64,000 nucleotides of DNA from Isoetes taiwanensis (taxonomy: Eukaryota > Streptophyta > Lycopodiopsida > Isoetales > Isoetaceae), in contig JAJEKV010000072.1 of assembly GCA_021234155.1 (NCBI GenBank), positions 5,559,620-5,623,619 on the forward strand, read 5' to 3'. This document shows positions 29,660 to 41,021 of the stretch, one piece after another (position 1 is the first letter of the stretch; every line of letters starts with the position of its first letter). The translations under genes were made by a program, and so were the position numbers. The notes beneath the pieces are model-generated. The model was not told the origin of the DNA. It did no database searches and saw nothing but the letters and a program-made list of their open reading frames with translations.

Positions 29660-30905
29660 AAATTTGTGGACCCCAAATATTAGCAAGGTATAACTGCTCC
29701 ACATCTGTTTAAATCTAGGTGTGAACTATTGAAATTGGCAGTGGCATTTTTTCCCTTTTTATACTAACATCAGCACAATCGCAATAATCCTTCAATAAAA
29801 AAATTATAAGTTAACCTTATAATCCCAGCTCGCACTATGTGACAATTAAAAACACATTGTGTCAATAAAAAGCACACTGTTGCCTGAGACAGAGTATCCA
29901 ATTCTAATCTAAAAAAATAAATGAAGCCATAGACAATCATAATGCCAATTCAACTATGTAAATTTTATAAGTTATTTTGAACTGATCAGCTAATGAATCA
30001 GAGTAGCTTTTCAAGTACTCGCAATGCTCTATAGTTAAACATTTTCTTCCAGAATTAACCAAACTAAATCCAGTGATGATTGCAATCCATGTAGCTATAT
30101 CACATAAACAAAGTTGGAAATATGAAGCACAAACATATAAGATGCAAAATTTGACAATGGCAACAAATGGGTTCGAACTCAAGAAGCATCTAACACGCAT
30201 ACCGTTCTTGTAAGACTTTCAACAAAAGAAGTCTTTGAAGAATAATTGACAAATAGATTTCTCAACTGTCTACTGGTGTTGTATCAGTTGATGTGGTAAT
30301 TACAATAGTAGGACATTCTAAGAAACAGCTTGGCATTTGAATCAAGGAATTTTCAACTTGTTGGGAAACTCTTGTGCATCTTTAATTCTGCTGAATGACA
30401 ACAGGCCTGCTTAATTCTCGTATCATACCTGCCTGCAAGATAGAGTCGCATGGTCTAAGAAGTTCCTGCCTGCAATAGAAACAACATGTTAAGAATACAA
30501 AAACCATATATGTATGGCAGTCTCAGACATAATAAGGCATAGGATTTGAAACAGAGGCAAATATGTACCCCATATGCTATGGAAAACACCCTCATGGCTA
30601 CACAACAGAACATGAAATTATATGAGAAATGCCAATACATAGTATGCAATAAAAATAGGTGCACCCAATGCATTCAATTACATACAGATTTTGATACTTT
30701 TGTTAGTGCCCTATTTCTTCCCCCTTTCTGCACCCCTCAGGAATTCCAGTGCAAAAAAGCAATAGTCCTACCTTAACATTGTTATCACTTGCTTGCTTGA
30801 CATCATGATCATATGCTTGCTCTCCCTAAATCAGCTTCTAGAAACAGAAAATCCTGCACACATAACATTTAGCATTAAAATTACAAGAATTCAGGGGCAG
30901 ATACT
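29660..30905. other. No gene recognised
   Basis: AT-rich. It may hold introns downstream of the ABCB fragment on the - strand, but no further ABCB exons could be read. Confidence 0.5.
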
Positions 30906-30908
30906 TAC

Positions 30909-31405
30909 CTTTCCACTAATAACCTCGTGCACAATTAGGACATCTCCCATAATCCTTGCTTCAGTATCAAAAACACAAATACCTTGATTAACATGAACTC
31001 TGGATATTTACCTTGCAGTCTTGCTGTGTGGCACTCACCAGTTTGCATCCAACATGATGCTACATCTGTTCACCACCCACAAAGGGATAAATGAAAATGG
31101 ATGGCCGCTACAGTATTTTTTCCATCACAATAATACAATATCCAGCGCGCAAGTCCTAGAATAGACCAAATACAAAACAAACTGCATTATAAAAGAGTTG
31201 TAGCACTGAAAAAATTCATAACTTTCACCAATGAATAGATACCTTGGATACTTCATGATACATTTATGAGGGTTGTCTGACAAGCTCCTAAAGTTGATTG
31301 GATCTTCAAATAGAAGAAAACCACAGGCAGAGTGAAGCCATGCACAATAGCTCCAGGTATTCCAGATGCCATTAGCATCCAATCAACTCCATAGACAACA
31401 AGCTT
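30909..31405 (-). pseudogene. ABCB (MDR/P-glycoprotein-type) transporter fragment, decayed
   Basis: Three collinear pieces on the - strand match the first transmembrane domain of plant ABCB exporters. 31405-31301 reads KLVVYGVDWMLMASGIPG then AIVHGFTLPVVFFYLKI, equivalent to the KLFxFADxxDWxLMxxGxxGAxxHG TM1 motif. After a frameshift, INFRSLSDNPHKCIMKYPRY (about 31295-31230) matches the first loop before TM2. 31072-30985 reads ASCWMQTGECHTARLQGKYP, equivalent to the xxCWMYTGERQxxRxRxKYL motif. After another frameshift, ICVFDTEARIMGDVLIVHEV then ISGK (30990-30909) matches the FFDTEARTGDVV...QDAISEK motif and ends at a donor AAG|GTAAGTAT. Two or more frameshifts and the missing remainder show a dead fragment. 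Confidence 0.8.
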
Positions 31406-31409
31406 ATGG

Positions 31410-31850
31410 GTCGGGCTAACTAGTCTTCATTGGTGCTGACATTTTACAGTTTATTTTCAGCATGAAACTTCATGGGCAATATACATAGGCCTATATTTCT
31501 TCAGCAGCATATATCCCAATATTATGATCAGCCAAATGAGCCATCCCTTTCAAGCATTCAGTACCATGCATGAAAAAAGATCATGTCAATGGTGATCATG
31601 TTAGCATCCTGAAAGATCAAAACATAACAAGAATTACTAAAACAAAAAAATCATATGGAAATTATGTTGAGCTGATAGGTTTACATAGCATTGAACACAT
31701 TTTTCCAACCAGTCGTTGCTCCACAACCACTCACTTGCACGTCCTGAATACAAAATGGTAACGACCTCCACCAAATTCAAAACGCGTTGTCCATCCCCAA
31801 CTCAGCATAATGATCCCTCAATATAATGATTAGAACAGTGGCAGTAACAT
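31410..31850. other. No gene recognised
   Basis: AT-rich gap between the ABCB fragment and the tail of LINE-A copy 2. No N-terminal ABCB exon could be read. Confidence 0.5.
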
Positions 31851-31884
31851 TAATTGAAGGAAGGAAGGAAGTTTATTTTAACAT

Positions 31885-34701
31885 CTGTAACGGACCTGGC
31901 CACTTAATGGTTCAGTATACGCATTTGTGTATGGTACGTATATGAGTTGTATATGTACTTGTGGCATGCATGCAGCATGAGCTCATGTAAACAAAGGGTT
32001 TACAAAAAGGCAATGTTGGGAAGAGGGCTTTTGGCAAACGTGGCTTTTTGCAAGAGAAGGAGCATGAAGGCAGAGAAGGATCGCGCTCCGAGAATTGCAG
32101 AGCTTGAAGAGACTGCATCAAATCTTTTTCTCAGGTGGGGTTTTGCTGAGTTTCTTATGGATTCAATTGAGTTGCATGAGCTGCTGTGGATGGATAGTTA
32201 CATGCTTATGCTTTTGGGTCAAGGATTCATTGATCAAGTTTGTACTTGCTTTGGTAGAGCATGTAAGGCAATGAATTGCACGTATTCTGGAATAGGCTGT
32301 TTCTTGAGATGTTCCCTTGAAATTGTTGTGAAGAGGCTGGTTTGCTTACGAAAGAGTCAACTGAAAATTAGTTAACAAGAATGAATCAGAGCATATGGGC
32401 CCTAAGTTGCAAGTGGGCATGGATGATTCACTCCGGAATTGGTAGAAAACGGCCTGATTTATAAGAGCAAGTGCCGTCTTGATTGAATCAGGGATTTATA
32501 TGGATTCTCTGCATGGATTAAGAAATATTCAAAGTGGCTTCAACAATTAAGATTGGAGTAAAAAAATGGTCCAGAATCATTGAGGAGCAGGTCGAAATTG
32601 CTTATAGTGGGTCAGTTTAGCTTTGGAAAGTGCCGTTTTGATGCTGCTGTGCCGTTTTAAGCATGATTGGTAGTAATTTAGGTGTTTTAGTTCTATGAGA
32701 GGCTGCAAAATCCAAGCAAAATCAGAGCTAAATATCCATAAGAAGGACCGATTTGGTAATCTAAAGGGTCGATTTGGGCCTGGAATGGATCGAATTGGCT
32801 GTGGGTCATGGGAAGATGGAGGATTGATGCCGAAATCAGAGCCGGAAGAGCCCAAAATACGTTTCCTTTCTTCCTGTAATTTTTTTATAGGTCCTTATTT
32901 GTTGTTATTCATATTTCGGTTGCTAGTTTGTTGCTTTTGGTCAATTGTTAGGATATTATATTAAGCTATAAAACTAAGAAACCATGGAGATAATAAGTTT
33001 GCACTTTGACTTAAGGAAGTGGAAGAACATAACCGGTTCTGAGATGAGCAGCTGGGCAGAGTTCCAAGTAAGAGAAATCTATGAATGTATAAGGTTAATA
33101 GTTACAATTGGAGGAAACATGTATTAACGAAGATAATATACATTTTAAGACTAAAATGTCTAGAACTATTGAAAATTGGTATTTCTTGGCTCTTGGAGAT
33201 GGGATTCAGCCTAGGGATCAGTTGCCAGATATTATATGCAGTTACGGTCACGAGACCTTAGAGATTTTTAAGCCGAAAGAGGACGAATTTTGAGTTTTAC
33301 ATTAGACGCACTAATAAATCCCTTAGCTAAGGAAGGTGGGTTTTTAATTGAAATATTAAAAACCTTAGCTAACAATTGTTAAAGATAAATTAAAGAGTGG
33401 AACCTTGGAGATCAAGTGAAGTTGGGCCGAGAAAGCAATATGAGGTATATGGAGTGTCCAGATGAGGCTATGGCATGGGGCACTGTAAGCCTAAGTGTAC
33501 AACTGTAAGTTTTTAAGTTGTTGAGCTATATTTTATCAGAGGCATCATAGCTAATGGATTATCCTCATGGGAGAATGGTTCTGAGGTAAGTTTGCATTGT
33601 TTGGAATGTTGTTTTCCTTGTTCAGTGAGGTACATAGGTATGGGAGCTACATCAATGATAGTTAGGCTTGTGACTTCCTCAACGTGTTTGGATCAGTAAC
33701 TTAGCTACTTCAACATGGGCAAGTTGTACAGGCAACATCGGCAAGAGTATGATCTAGGCACATTTATAGTAAATTCTCTAATGAACGCACATGTTATGGT
33801 CTTTGCATTGTTCCACTGTCGTTCTTGATATTACGTTATGTACTTGGAACCTCCGGGGTCGGGCTTCTAGGTTCGGTGGCCTAGGTTGTTCCGGCATTAC
33901 TCATGTCATCTGTGATTCTCTGTGATATGTTCTTGTGCTTTGTGACACCCAAGCGTGGCATCCTAAGGTGGAAGGGGATGCACGTCAACTCTTGTGAACT
34001 CCATGGTAAGAGGTCCTCCAAATGGGGCGTGGGGCCGGGAAGGGTATCTTTATACGAGGTTCACCCCATCAACTCATGCCAGCCAACGGCTCGGAATGTG
34101 AGTTTGGCCGGGCATTTCTCTCATAACGGCCCGCATGTAGGTCGGCCGAGCTTCCCATTGTCCCGAGCTATGTGTCATGATGGTTTGGTATTTTTGACTA
34201 TGTCTTTGCTTCGATGTTCATGTTGATATTTCCTTGGATTATGTTGTCATTGTCTTAGCAATAAGATGTACTCACGTAGGATTTTCCGTCGTGTTTATGC
34301 TTATCCGAGATTTCCGTGAGTATTCCATGCATGCGATTAGCGACCGAGGATCCCCACTTAGTCCGCGAGGACTAACCCCATGAGTGCATGTGCGTTGAAT
34401 AAGCAAGGGATGGCAAAGAAGGTCGCGGTGAGGATCGTGGTTGAGCGAAGCTCCTGGGTTGAATTGTTCACAATTAGCTGTTATATTTGTTGAGAATATG
34501 GATTCTTTGGATGTAATGTTATATGATTATATTGAGATCATAAATATTTGCTTATTGAGTTTTGAGCGTGTCATTTCAACTGTGCAAGAGTAAGATTCAA
34601 TTCTTCACCATATCCAATTGTTTGTCACACAAACCTAGAATTAGCACAGTATTGACAGGATCCCGAGTTGCCTAGAAGGTCAACTCGGCAGGCTCGTCAC
34701 A
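31885..34701 (-). mobile_element. Solo LTR (2.8 kb) inserted in LINE-A copy 2
   Basis: Begins TGTAACGGACCTGGCC and ends GGCAGGCTCGTCACA, which are near inverted repeats with TG...CA termini. It is flanked on both sides by the 5 bp duplication ACATC (31880-31884 and 34702-34706). Joining the flanks restores the LINE-A terminal sequence seen at 3.77 kb. No primer site, gag or pol is visible inside, and the two ends are not direct repeats of each other, so a solo LTR fits better than a complete element. Its orientation is not certain. Near the right end CCGAGTTG and CAACTCGG (about 34664-34688) form an inverted repeat. Open frames inside (31947-32375, 33903-34226) have no recognisable product. 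Confidence 0.82.
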
Positions 34702-34798
34702 ACATCCACGGAGGCCAGAGGCCTATGAGACGGTACATGCAGAGAACAAGCCAAAAACCCCAACACAAAAAACAAACAATGTAACTGTGCAGGAGATC

Positions 34799-34852
34799 CC
34801 TACTACCGGGATGAAAAAACCCCCACTTGGGAGGAAAAACCCTAACAGTAGG
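34799..34852 (-). other. 3' UTR stem-loop of LINE-A2
   Basis: CCTACT (34799-34804) pairs with AGTAGG (34847-34852). In element sense the interior holds GGGTTTTTCC, CCC-AAGT-GGG and GGTTTTTTCATCCC, matching copy 1. Confidence 0.78.
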
Positions 34853-34855
34853 CTC

Positions 34856-35816
34856 TCAAATACCATGCCCCCGAAGAGCAAGTCTGACGGCCGAAATCTG
34901 CAGGATGTAAGCACCCAGTCGCGCTACCATAGGTGATGCGAGTAACTGATGTAGCGGTGTGTCAGAGCATCTAAGATCAGTGTGCAATGCTCGGACATGG
35001 GAATATGCTGGGCACCGCTGGAGGGCATGGTGCTCATCCTCTATCACGTGCATCTCACAACACTGACATATCCTCTCCTCCCTGGGGATCCCGTGCCGCC
35101 ATTCACCCCCCAACACTGTTTCAATTACGAGGTAATGGGAACCCGTCCTTATGGCGAAATAGCTCTCGGTTTCTTCCGCGAGATGTGTGTGCTTTCAAAC
35201 CGATGGGGTCTATGCTCAAGGCCTGATTAATCTGAGCGTGATAATGCTTTGTCTTGGGCTTTGCAAGAGTAGAGGCATCCCACAGAGTGGCAGCATAGCC
35301 CGCATCCAATTGCCCATTTTTATGCGCTCGAATCGCCCGGTGCCACCATCCGTTGGTAATCCATAGACCACCTCATAAACCATCCCTTACGATTGCTTCG
35401 TGCCATACCCTCTTCGGCCCGGCTGGGGCCCTGCGTTAACAACACGGGGCTTTGGGAGGCAAGCGATGCTCATCCATCCCATCCACCTTATGGAAGCAAG
35501 TAAGATGCCGCATAGCGAATCTTTGTAAAGGCCAGAACCCCGTCTCATACAACAAAATCGATACGATGCGGTGTCCTTCACTCCCAAGCTATATGTCAAG
35601 AAAGTTTTCGCACCCTTTCCAACCTATCCCACGTGTTTTTAAGCTAACCACTGGATCCCAAACCTCCACCCCATATAGCAGTGCAGAGCTCGGCCAAAGC
35701 CCTAAACAGTGTGCTCTCCTCACCCAATCCGCGAGATCTATCCCAAGAACACGCCAAGCGTTTTTGCGCATATAGAGCCTTCCAAACCTTTTAGGCTCTC
35801 CTCTCCATACACTCAT
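34856..35816 (-). pseudogene. LINE-A2 ORF2 post-RT region and zf-RVT module
   Basis: Pieces on the - strand: 35816-35589 (ending in a thumb-like ALLYGVEVWDPVVSLKT), 35599-35387 (MTYSLGVKDTASYRF) and 35116-34856, which contains ERICQCCEMHVIEDEHHALQ followed by RCPAYSHVR, a good C-X2-C...H...C zinc module. The order equals LINE-A1 2716-3600. Frameshifts fall near 35590, 35390 and 35120. This is the better preserved zinc module of the two LINE-A copies. Confidence 0.82.
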
Positions 35817-36990
35817 CCCACATCATATTAGTAGTGAAATCAATTCCCGTGATACTTGAAGCTCCGCACCATCTCCACTTCCCTCCCCCCCCGTAATATA
35901 ACTCCGGGATAGGGTGTTGCGAGGGACAGATCGCGAGAAGCTTAGTTTTGTGCAAGTTCACTTCAAGCATTCCCGTTGCCCCACGTAACCCACCGAGGGC
36001 ATCCAAATGCTGCTGCATACTACTGGCCGTGTGGGCTAGCAAACCTACATCATCCGCATATAGTAACTGGCTCACAGAGGTCGAATCAGATAATTGCACC
36101 CCGGCTCCTCCATGGTGCTGCATCCACGTCTCCAAGCTATCAATGTACAACCCAAAGAGCGTTGGAGACAACGGGCAGCCCTGCTTAACTCCCATAGTGC
36201 TAGCTACCAGCCGATCTTCATAAGGCGGCAAAGATAAATCCCATCATAAAGCTGGTGCACCACATTCTGCAACTCCTGTGGAAGTCGCAATTCTTGCAAC
36301 CTCTGCCACATCATGTCTCTGGGGACGGTATCATATGCAGTCTTAAAATCTACAAAGCAACAATACAAGTCCTGTCTCGCATTCCAGCTTGCCTCCATCA
36401 ACACTCTCAAAGTGAAGATATGGTCTGGTCGTGGAGTGAGCCGGGCTGGGCGCCCGCCTGCCAATTGCCCGCACCCCCGCCTCCTCTCGGTCCACTTAGT
36501 GAGTTTCTTCTCCACCACCCCCTGCCAGAGCTTTGCAAACAAATGAGCTTACCATAATCATCCGGTAATTCGCTGGCTCATCCGTCTTACCAGCTTTATG
36601 AACAGGAACAACCTTACTAACCATCCACTCCTGGGGAAGCCCCTCCCTCAGAGCCTGGTTAATGATCACCGTCAGGGCCCCTACCATAGATGGGCCACCC
36701 CATTTCAACAGCTCGGCCTGCAGCCCTCAGAAATCCTTTGCCTTGCCATTCGCCCGGATGCCTCGAGACCCCTTTGGACATCCTCCCCGCATGAGCTGCA
36801 GCACCTCTCCTACCTGATCCGGGACCCTGGCATTAGCTCCTGGGGGGTCATATAACTCCTGCAAGCGGTGCATCCATTGCTCCACACTTACATTACCAGC
36901 CACCTGGCACTTCTGGTATAACACCTTACGCCAAAAAGCTTTTGGCTCTGCCATGAGCATGTCAAACAGGCGCTGCTGGGTTTCTGCCAT
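35791..36990 (-). pseudogene. LINE-A2 ORF2 reverse transcriptase, decayed
   Basis: Frames 36990-36727 (pre-RT, MLMAEPKAFWRKVLYQKC), 36708-36496 (IINQALREGLPQEWMVSKVV and NYRMIMVSSFVCKALAG, RT motif 1), 36542-36204 (LYCCFVDFKTAYDTVPRDMM, motif A) and 36231-35791 (TMGVKQGCPLSPTLFGLYID motif B; QLLYADDVGLLAHT motif C, YADD). All catalytic residues can be read, but frameshifts separate the four pieces. Against copy 1 the differences are mostly short indels. Confidence 0.86.
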
Positions 36991-37274
36991 GTATCTCCCC
37001 TTCTTGGCTTTTAGGAAGAGCTTATAGTCTTACAGGCCTGTGGCCGCAATTGTGGATCTCTGACCAAGCACAGCTGGCTCTTTAGAGCCTTGCAATCAGC
37101 ATCAAACCACGGGTTCTCAGGAAAATGCGCGGTGTCCCTCCTTGGAGGGCCCTTCCTTTACAAAGGAAGCACCAAGGTACATGCGGCCCTCACCAGCCAT
37201 GCACACCTGTCTTGTAGTGGGTAGAAGCTATCAAACCCCTGTAACTCCCGCACCAACACAGATTCATACTGTCC

Positions 37275-38300
37275 CTACTTCTGATAGCGTGGGATGTATG
37301 GTAATCCTCCACGCCCCCTTTGCGGTTTCTCCACTATTGAGTGCTCCCAATTCAGCATGACATAAAGTGGGTAGTGATCTGACAAAGCCTCCTCATCCCC
37401 TGTGCTTGTGCCAATGGAGAAGTGTGTAACCATGTCAAGTGCTGCTACTTCGGGCGAAAGGTAATCCAACACACTAGCTCCCCCATCCTGCCTATCACTC
37501 CTGCAAGTAACACCCCCTGAGTGTGGCCATCGCTGCATACCATTACAAATTACCATGTCAAAAACCTGGCAGAGTTGGACCAGCTGCCTGCCAAATGGTC
37601 TAGCCACCATATCCTGGGAGTGCCGTGTATGTTGAATAGCGGCTATCTCAAGCCAAAGCGGATCAGCATTAGCGTCGCCTTGGAGGTCACCGATCGCAAA
37701 TGCGCGCCCGTCACGAGCATTGAAATCTCCCAAAAAAAGCACATCCCCTCGCTGCCTATAGCGGTCTATGTCATCATACGCTTTTCTATACGACATCGGA
37801 CATCTCAGGGTTCCGTGATCATGTACCGGTAGAACTTAGAGCCCGCATGGGGAATGTAGCGACTAGCAAGAAACAATGGGACATGACCGGGCTCTAATAC
37901 CGATTACCCACATGTAGCGGTTAAATGCATCGAACTTCTGAAGTGTGATCTTTGCATGCTAAAGCGCCCCTAAAGTAGCAAGCCACTCCACCGCCACCGG
38001 CGTGCGCCATGGCTCATTAGCAAGTGAGAAATGCCGATGTCGATGCCCTTCATACTCCCATGTCTCCTCGCGGGAAGACGATGTCCATGTCTGTCGCGAT
38101 CCCATTCAAGCCACGCCCTTACGCCGCGGAAAGCCCCTACAATTCCGAGAAAACCATGCGAAGACACTTTCCCCTCTTGAATCGGCCGCGGGACCCATCC
38201 GAGTGCCCGAGGATGCCGCTTTGTGGTTGGAATAACTTCGGGCAGCCCTCTCACGGGACCACGATGGATGTCTTTGCGATTGTGGAAGGCCTCAATCCGC
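37275..38300 (-). pseudogene. LINE-A2 ORF2 endonuclease domain, decayed
   Basis: The frame 37796-37275 reads DVLFLGDFNARDGRAF (catalytic GDFN), CNGMQRWPHSGGVTCRSDRQ, ASVLDYLSPEV and EALSDHYPLYVMLNW (SDH motif). The N-terminal part lies upstream (38.3-37.9 kb) in other frames, where EETWEYEGHRH parallels the QETWEYRGHQ motif of copy 1. The second half is cleaner than in copy 1 and keeps the SDH motif that copy 1 has lost. Confidence 0.85.
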
Positions 38301-38399
38301 CCTCTCCCCCCGCCTGCCTAGCCTAATGCCCCCGGGCCGCTCTGCCCCTGCGGCCTTGGGATTGCGTGCTCTTTGCTCCCGCAACTGTATCGACGAGGG

Positions 38400-39470
38400 A
38401 GGCACATATACCTTCATCTTGCCATTAACCAAACCAGCAGCCCCTCCGACTTTTGTCGAATCTCTCTTATCTTGACCAGCTCTTGGCTTCTTTCACCGTT
38501 GTTGCGGTGGCGTGAGATCCGGATCCGGTATATGGGCGTACCTTTCAAATCGGCCGATGCGGTGCAACAACAAAGATTTTGCCTCCCAATCCAAGACTGC
38601 AAACTTAACTAGCCGAGGTCTCATGTTCGGTCCGCCGACCTTGATTGGACTCTTGATAACCAAATGCTGTAATTGGAGCTTTGCAAGTACCAGGGTGGTA
38701 AGCTTACCTGGCAAATCCTCGCCTTGCTCCTCCGGCAATCCCGCCTTTAATAAGGTTGAGGCGTGCACGGATGTCTTGCTCCTCACGGTACCGCCTGATT
38801 CCCTCGAGCCATCTCGGCCTCGCATGGGGTGCCGGTGCGGACGACCGTGGTGCACTCGGACTCGTTTCACCTCCATTCGAGGTCCCGTGATCTCTTTGCG
38901 TAAGTGGGCCATATGGTTCTCTATATGTGAGCATCTTCCCTGACATCTCCTGCTTTTAATCGCCTTTGCTTCATCAAGGAATTGGAGCCTCCCCCGCACC
39001 GCTTCCACATCCTTTTCCTTAGCATCTATCCGACCAGCCATGCTTGTGACTTGTACAATCTGCTGCAGCAGCCCCTTCATGTCAGCCCGTGCTTGCGCCA
39101 TGTCTTCCATCCACTGCTGGTGGACCTTATCCAAGCGGTGCCCCATCTCCGTGACTAGCGGTGTTGTTGCTTGTATCTCCCCTCTTATCTGGTCATTAGC
39201 CTTTTGGGCTCCCCTGCAATCATAATCCCCGAGCCGAACTTCCACAAGGGAAATTCGCTCCTTCTGTTGGAGAAACTGCTTCTTGAGCGCAGCCCCTGGC
39301 AGTTGGTCCCGTGATGCCTCCAAGCTTGCCAGCTTAGCCTGGAGGGAACCGGCCGTACAACCCTGATTGCCTCAGCCTGTGATTTCTGATCTGATGGGGA
39401 CGAGGTATCCAAATTGCGGGCTCTTTTCTTCAACGCATGCATGCTGTCAGGGGTTTGCCATGGAGGTCGG
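38400..39470 (-). pseudogene. LINE-A2 ORF1, coiled-coil protein
   Basis: Main frame 39323-38493 (276 codons). It begins MEASRDQLPGAALKKQFLQQ and is rich in Lys, Glu, Gln and Arg with heptad-like spacing, e.g. RLDKVHQQWMEDMAQARADM and GRIDAKEKDVEAVRGRLQFL, which fits a coiled coil as in L1 ORF1 proteins. The C-terminal half is basic. An upstream piece in another frame (39442-39330, KKRARNLDTSSPSDQKSQAE) may be the N-terminus after a frameshift. ORF1 proteins bind the LINE RNA. No zinc knuckle was seen. The end of ORF1 (about 38400-38440) matches bases 60-120 of LINE-A1. Confidence 0.7.
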
Positions 39471-39616
39471 GCCGTGGGAAGGATGGACGTGGGGCAGCAG
39501 AAGATGACAATAATACCTAGACTATTTGAACTGTCGAGCTTGATATATGACAGATATCTCAGAGAAACAGAGCAAAGATAGATACTTTATCATCATATGC
39601 AGCAAATGAGTTTGAT

Positions 39617-39837
39617 CTATAGACAACAGATTGAAGCATTGGTAAGAATGATGAAGACAAACCTGAATATTGGAGTCGTGGTATACACCATCAACAACAA
39701 GTTGTTTCGGGTCTGTAGCAGGGCTTTTATCCTTTGAAATTCGTCCTGCATATCTCCAAGTATGATATTCCATGCATTAGAGAGGGACAAGTTCCCATTT
39801 GTGTACAGAGATTTATCTTCAACAAATCCATCCATAG
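39617..39837 (-). CDS. Possible first coding exon of an unrecognised host gene
   Basis: A frame beginning MDGFVEDKSLYTNGNLSLSN and continuing AWNIILGDMQDEFQRIKALL starts right after an acceptor-like CATATTAG|GCT (about 39841). Upstream, 40292-40091 resembles a 5' UTR exon ending at TTCGGAG|GTAATC. A second frame, WRYAGRISKDKSPATDPKQL with donor CAG|GTTTGT (about 39662), overlaps it, so the true exon is undecided. LINE-A2 lies about 110 bases downstream, so it may have landed in an intron of this gene. I do not recognise the protein. Confidence 0.35.
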
Positions 39838-40299
39838 CCTAATATGATATTCGAACTATGACATGAAGCACAGACAAGGCATGCCATCAGCGGATCCGGC
39901 CTCTACTTAGTACAAAAACCTAGAAGGCATTTTCATGCCTTTACCTGCAGAATATAGACAATACCTTACAATAACGATAGAATCTATTTCAAGCATAGAC
40001 TAAATACTTCCTAATCCATTCATAACAAGCTCTATAACAGAGTTTTATAGGGCACAAAGGGAACATGACAAAAAAACCTCAAAAGATTACCTCCGAAACA
40101 CCAAACCCCTTAAATGTAGATCTGGCAGCAAGCTTCGGATTCCCAGCCCTCAAAACGTATTACCTCTTGGCAAATCCAAGAAACCCCTCCCGAAACCGTA
40201 AAAATTCTTACACCTGAGGCGCCAAAACGTAAGAGATAGTGCATGTATACGTACTTTTCATTTAAAAAAAAACCCCTTCTCCGTCCACGCACATGTATT

Positions 40300-41020
40300 C
40301 TACGAAATACATGTGTGAACCCCCCTTGAACATCAATTTCCTCATTCTCGCAATGATCGCCTTAGATGCACTTTGCCCCCCACGATCTGGATGCATCTAT
40401 GCTTATACTTGGATCTCTATGGGGCTTTGGACTCTGTCAATTCTTCTATCGTGTCCATCTGATTAAAAGTACTAAACAAACATAACACATCAATGCAAAT
40501 TTTCTTTTGCTTTAATGAAATGAAGTAGAATTACATAAAACGTACCTTTATTCTACTAAATCAATGACTGAATGAGTTCTCTTCTTGGCCACCCCTTAGA
40601 CTACTACAACGGATCATAGAGTACAGCCAGGCACAACAAGTTGCTTTGCTAGCTGCCAGCAGCAACTAGAAGTGTAAAAATAGGAAGTGTCAATGTCAAT
40701 ATGATTGAAGAAGCAAATAGCTATTGAAGAAACAATGGTTAGCCATTGATAAGCCAAAGAGGCCACAATTATTGCCTCTTTTGTAGTTGGCCATGAGGGG
40801 AAATGGTTGTTTGAAATCTTGCTAAGAAAATATCAGGAAGAAAAAATGGAAAGTAGGTCAAAAAAACTTGTTATCAACATACTCGAACATTATTGAAACA
40901 TGTTACGAATAGCATATATATTTGGAACTGGAACAAACATTCTCAGAATGTGGCATGCTCCAAAACATGTCTGTAACTAGAATAATGATTATAATGCCAT
41001 TCCTATAGATATGCATAAAG
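40300..41020. other. No gene recognised
   Basis: AT-rich. No convincing frame, RNA gene or repeat boundary. Confidence 0.55.
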
Positions 41021-41021
41021 T

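Larger units (their letters stand above)
31855..39505 (-). mobile_element. LINE-A copy 2, near full length, split by a solo LTR
   Basis: On the - strand: ORF1 (about 39470-38400), ORF2 endonuclease (38.3-37.2 kb), RT (36.8-35.8 kb), post-RT and zf-RVT (35.8-34.86 kb), stem-loop (34852-34799), then the terminal motif GGCCTCCGTGGATGTTAAAATAAAC and (CTTC)n (31870-31855). The last step is interrupted by a 2817 bp LTR (31885-34701) flanked by ACATC, which rejoins seamlessly when removed. Without it the element is about 4.8 kb. Gene order and 3' end match copy 1. Multiple frameshifts make it inactive. The 5' edge near 39505 is inferred from the end of ORF1 similarity, and no target duplication was found. 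Confidence 0.88.
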
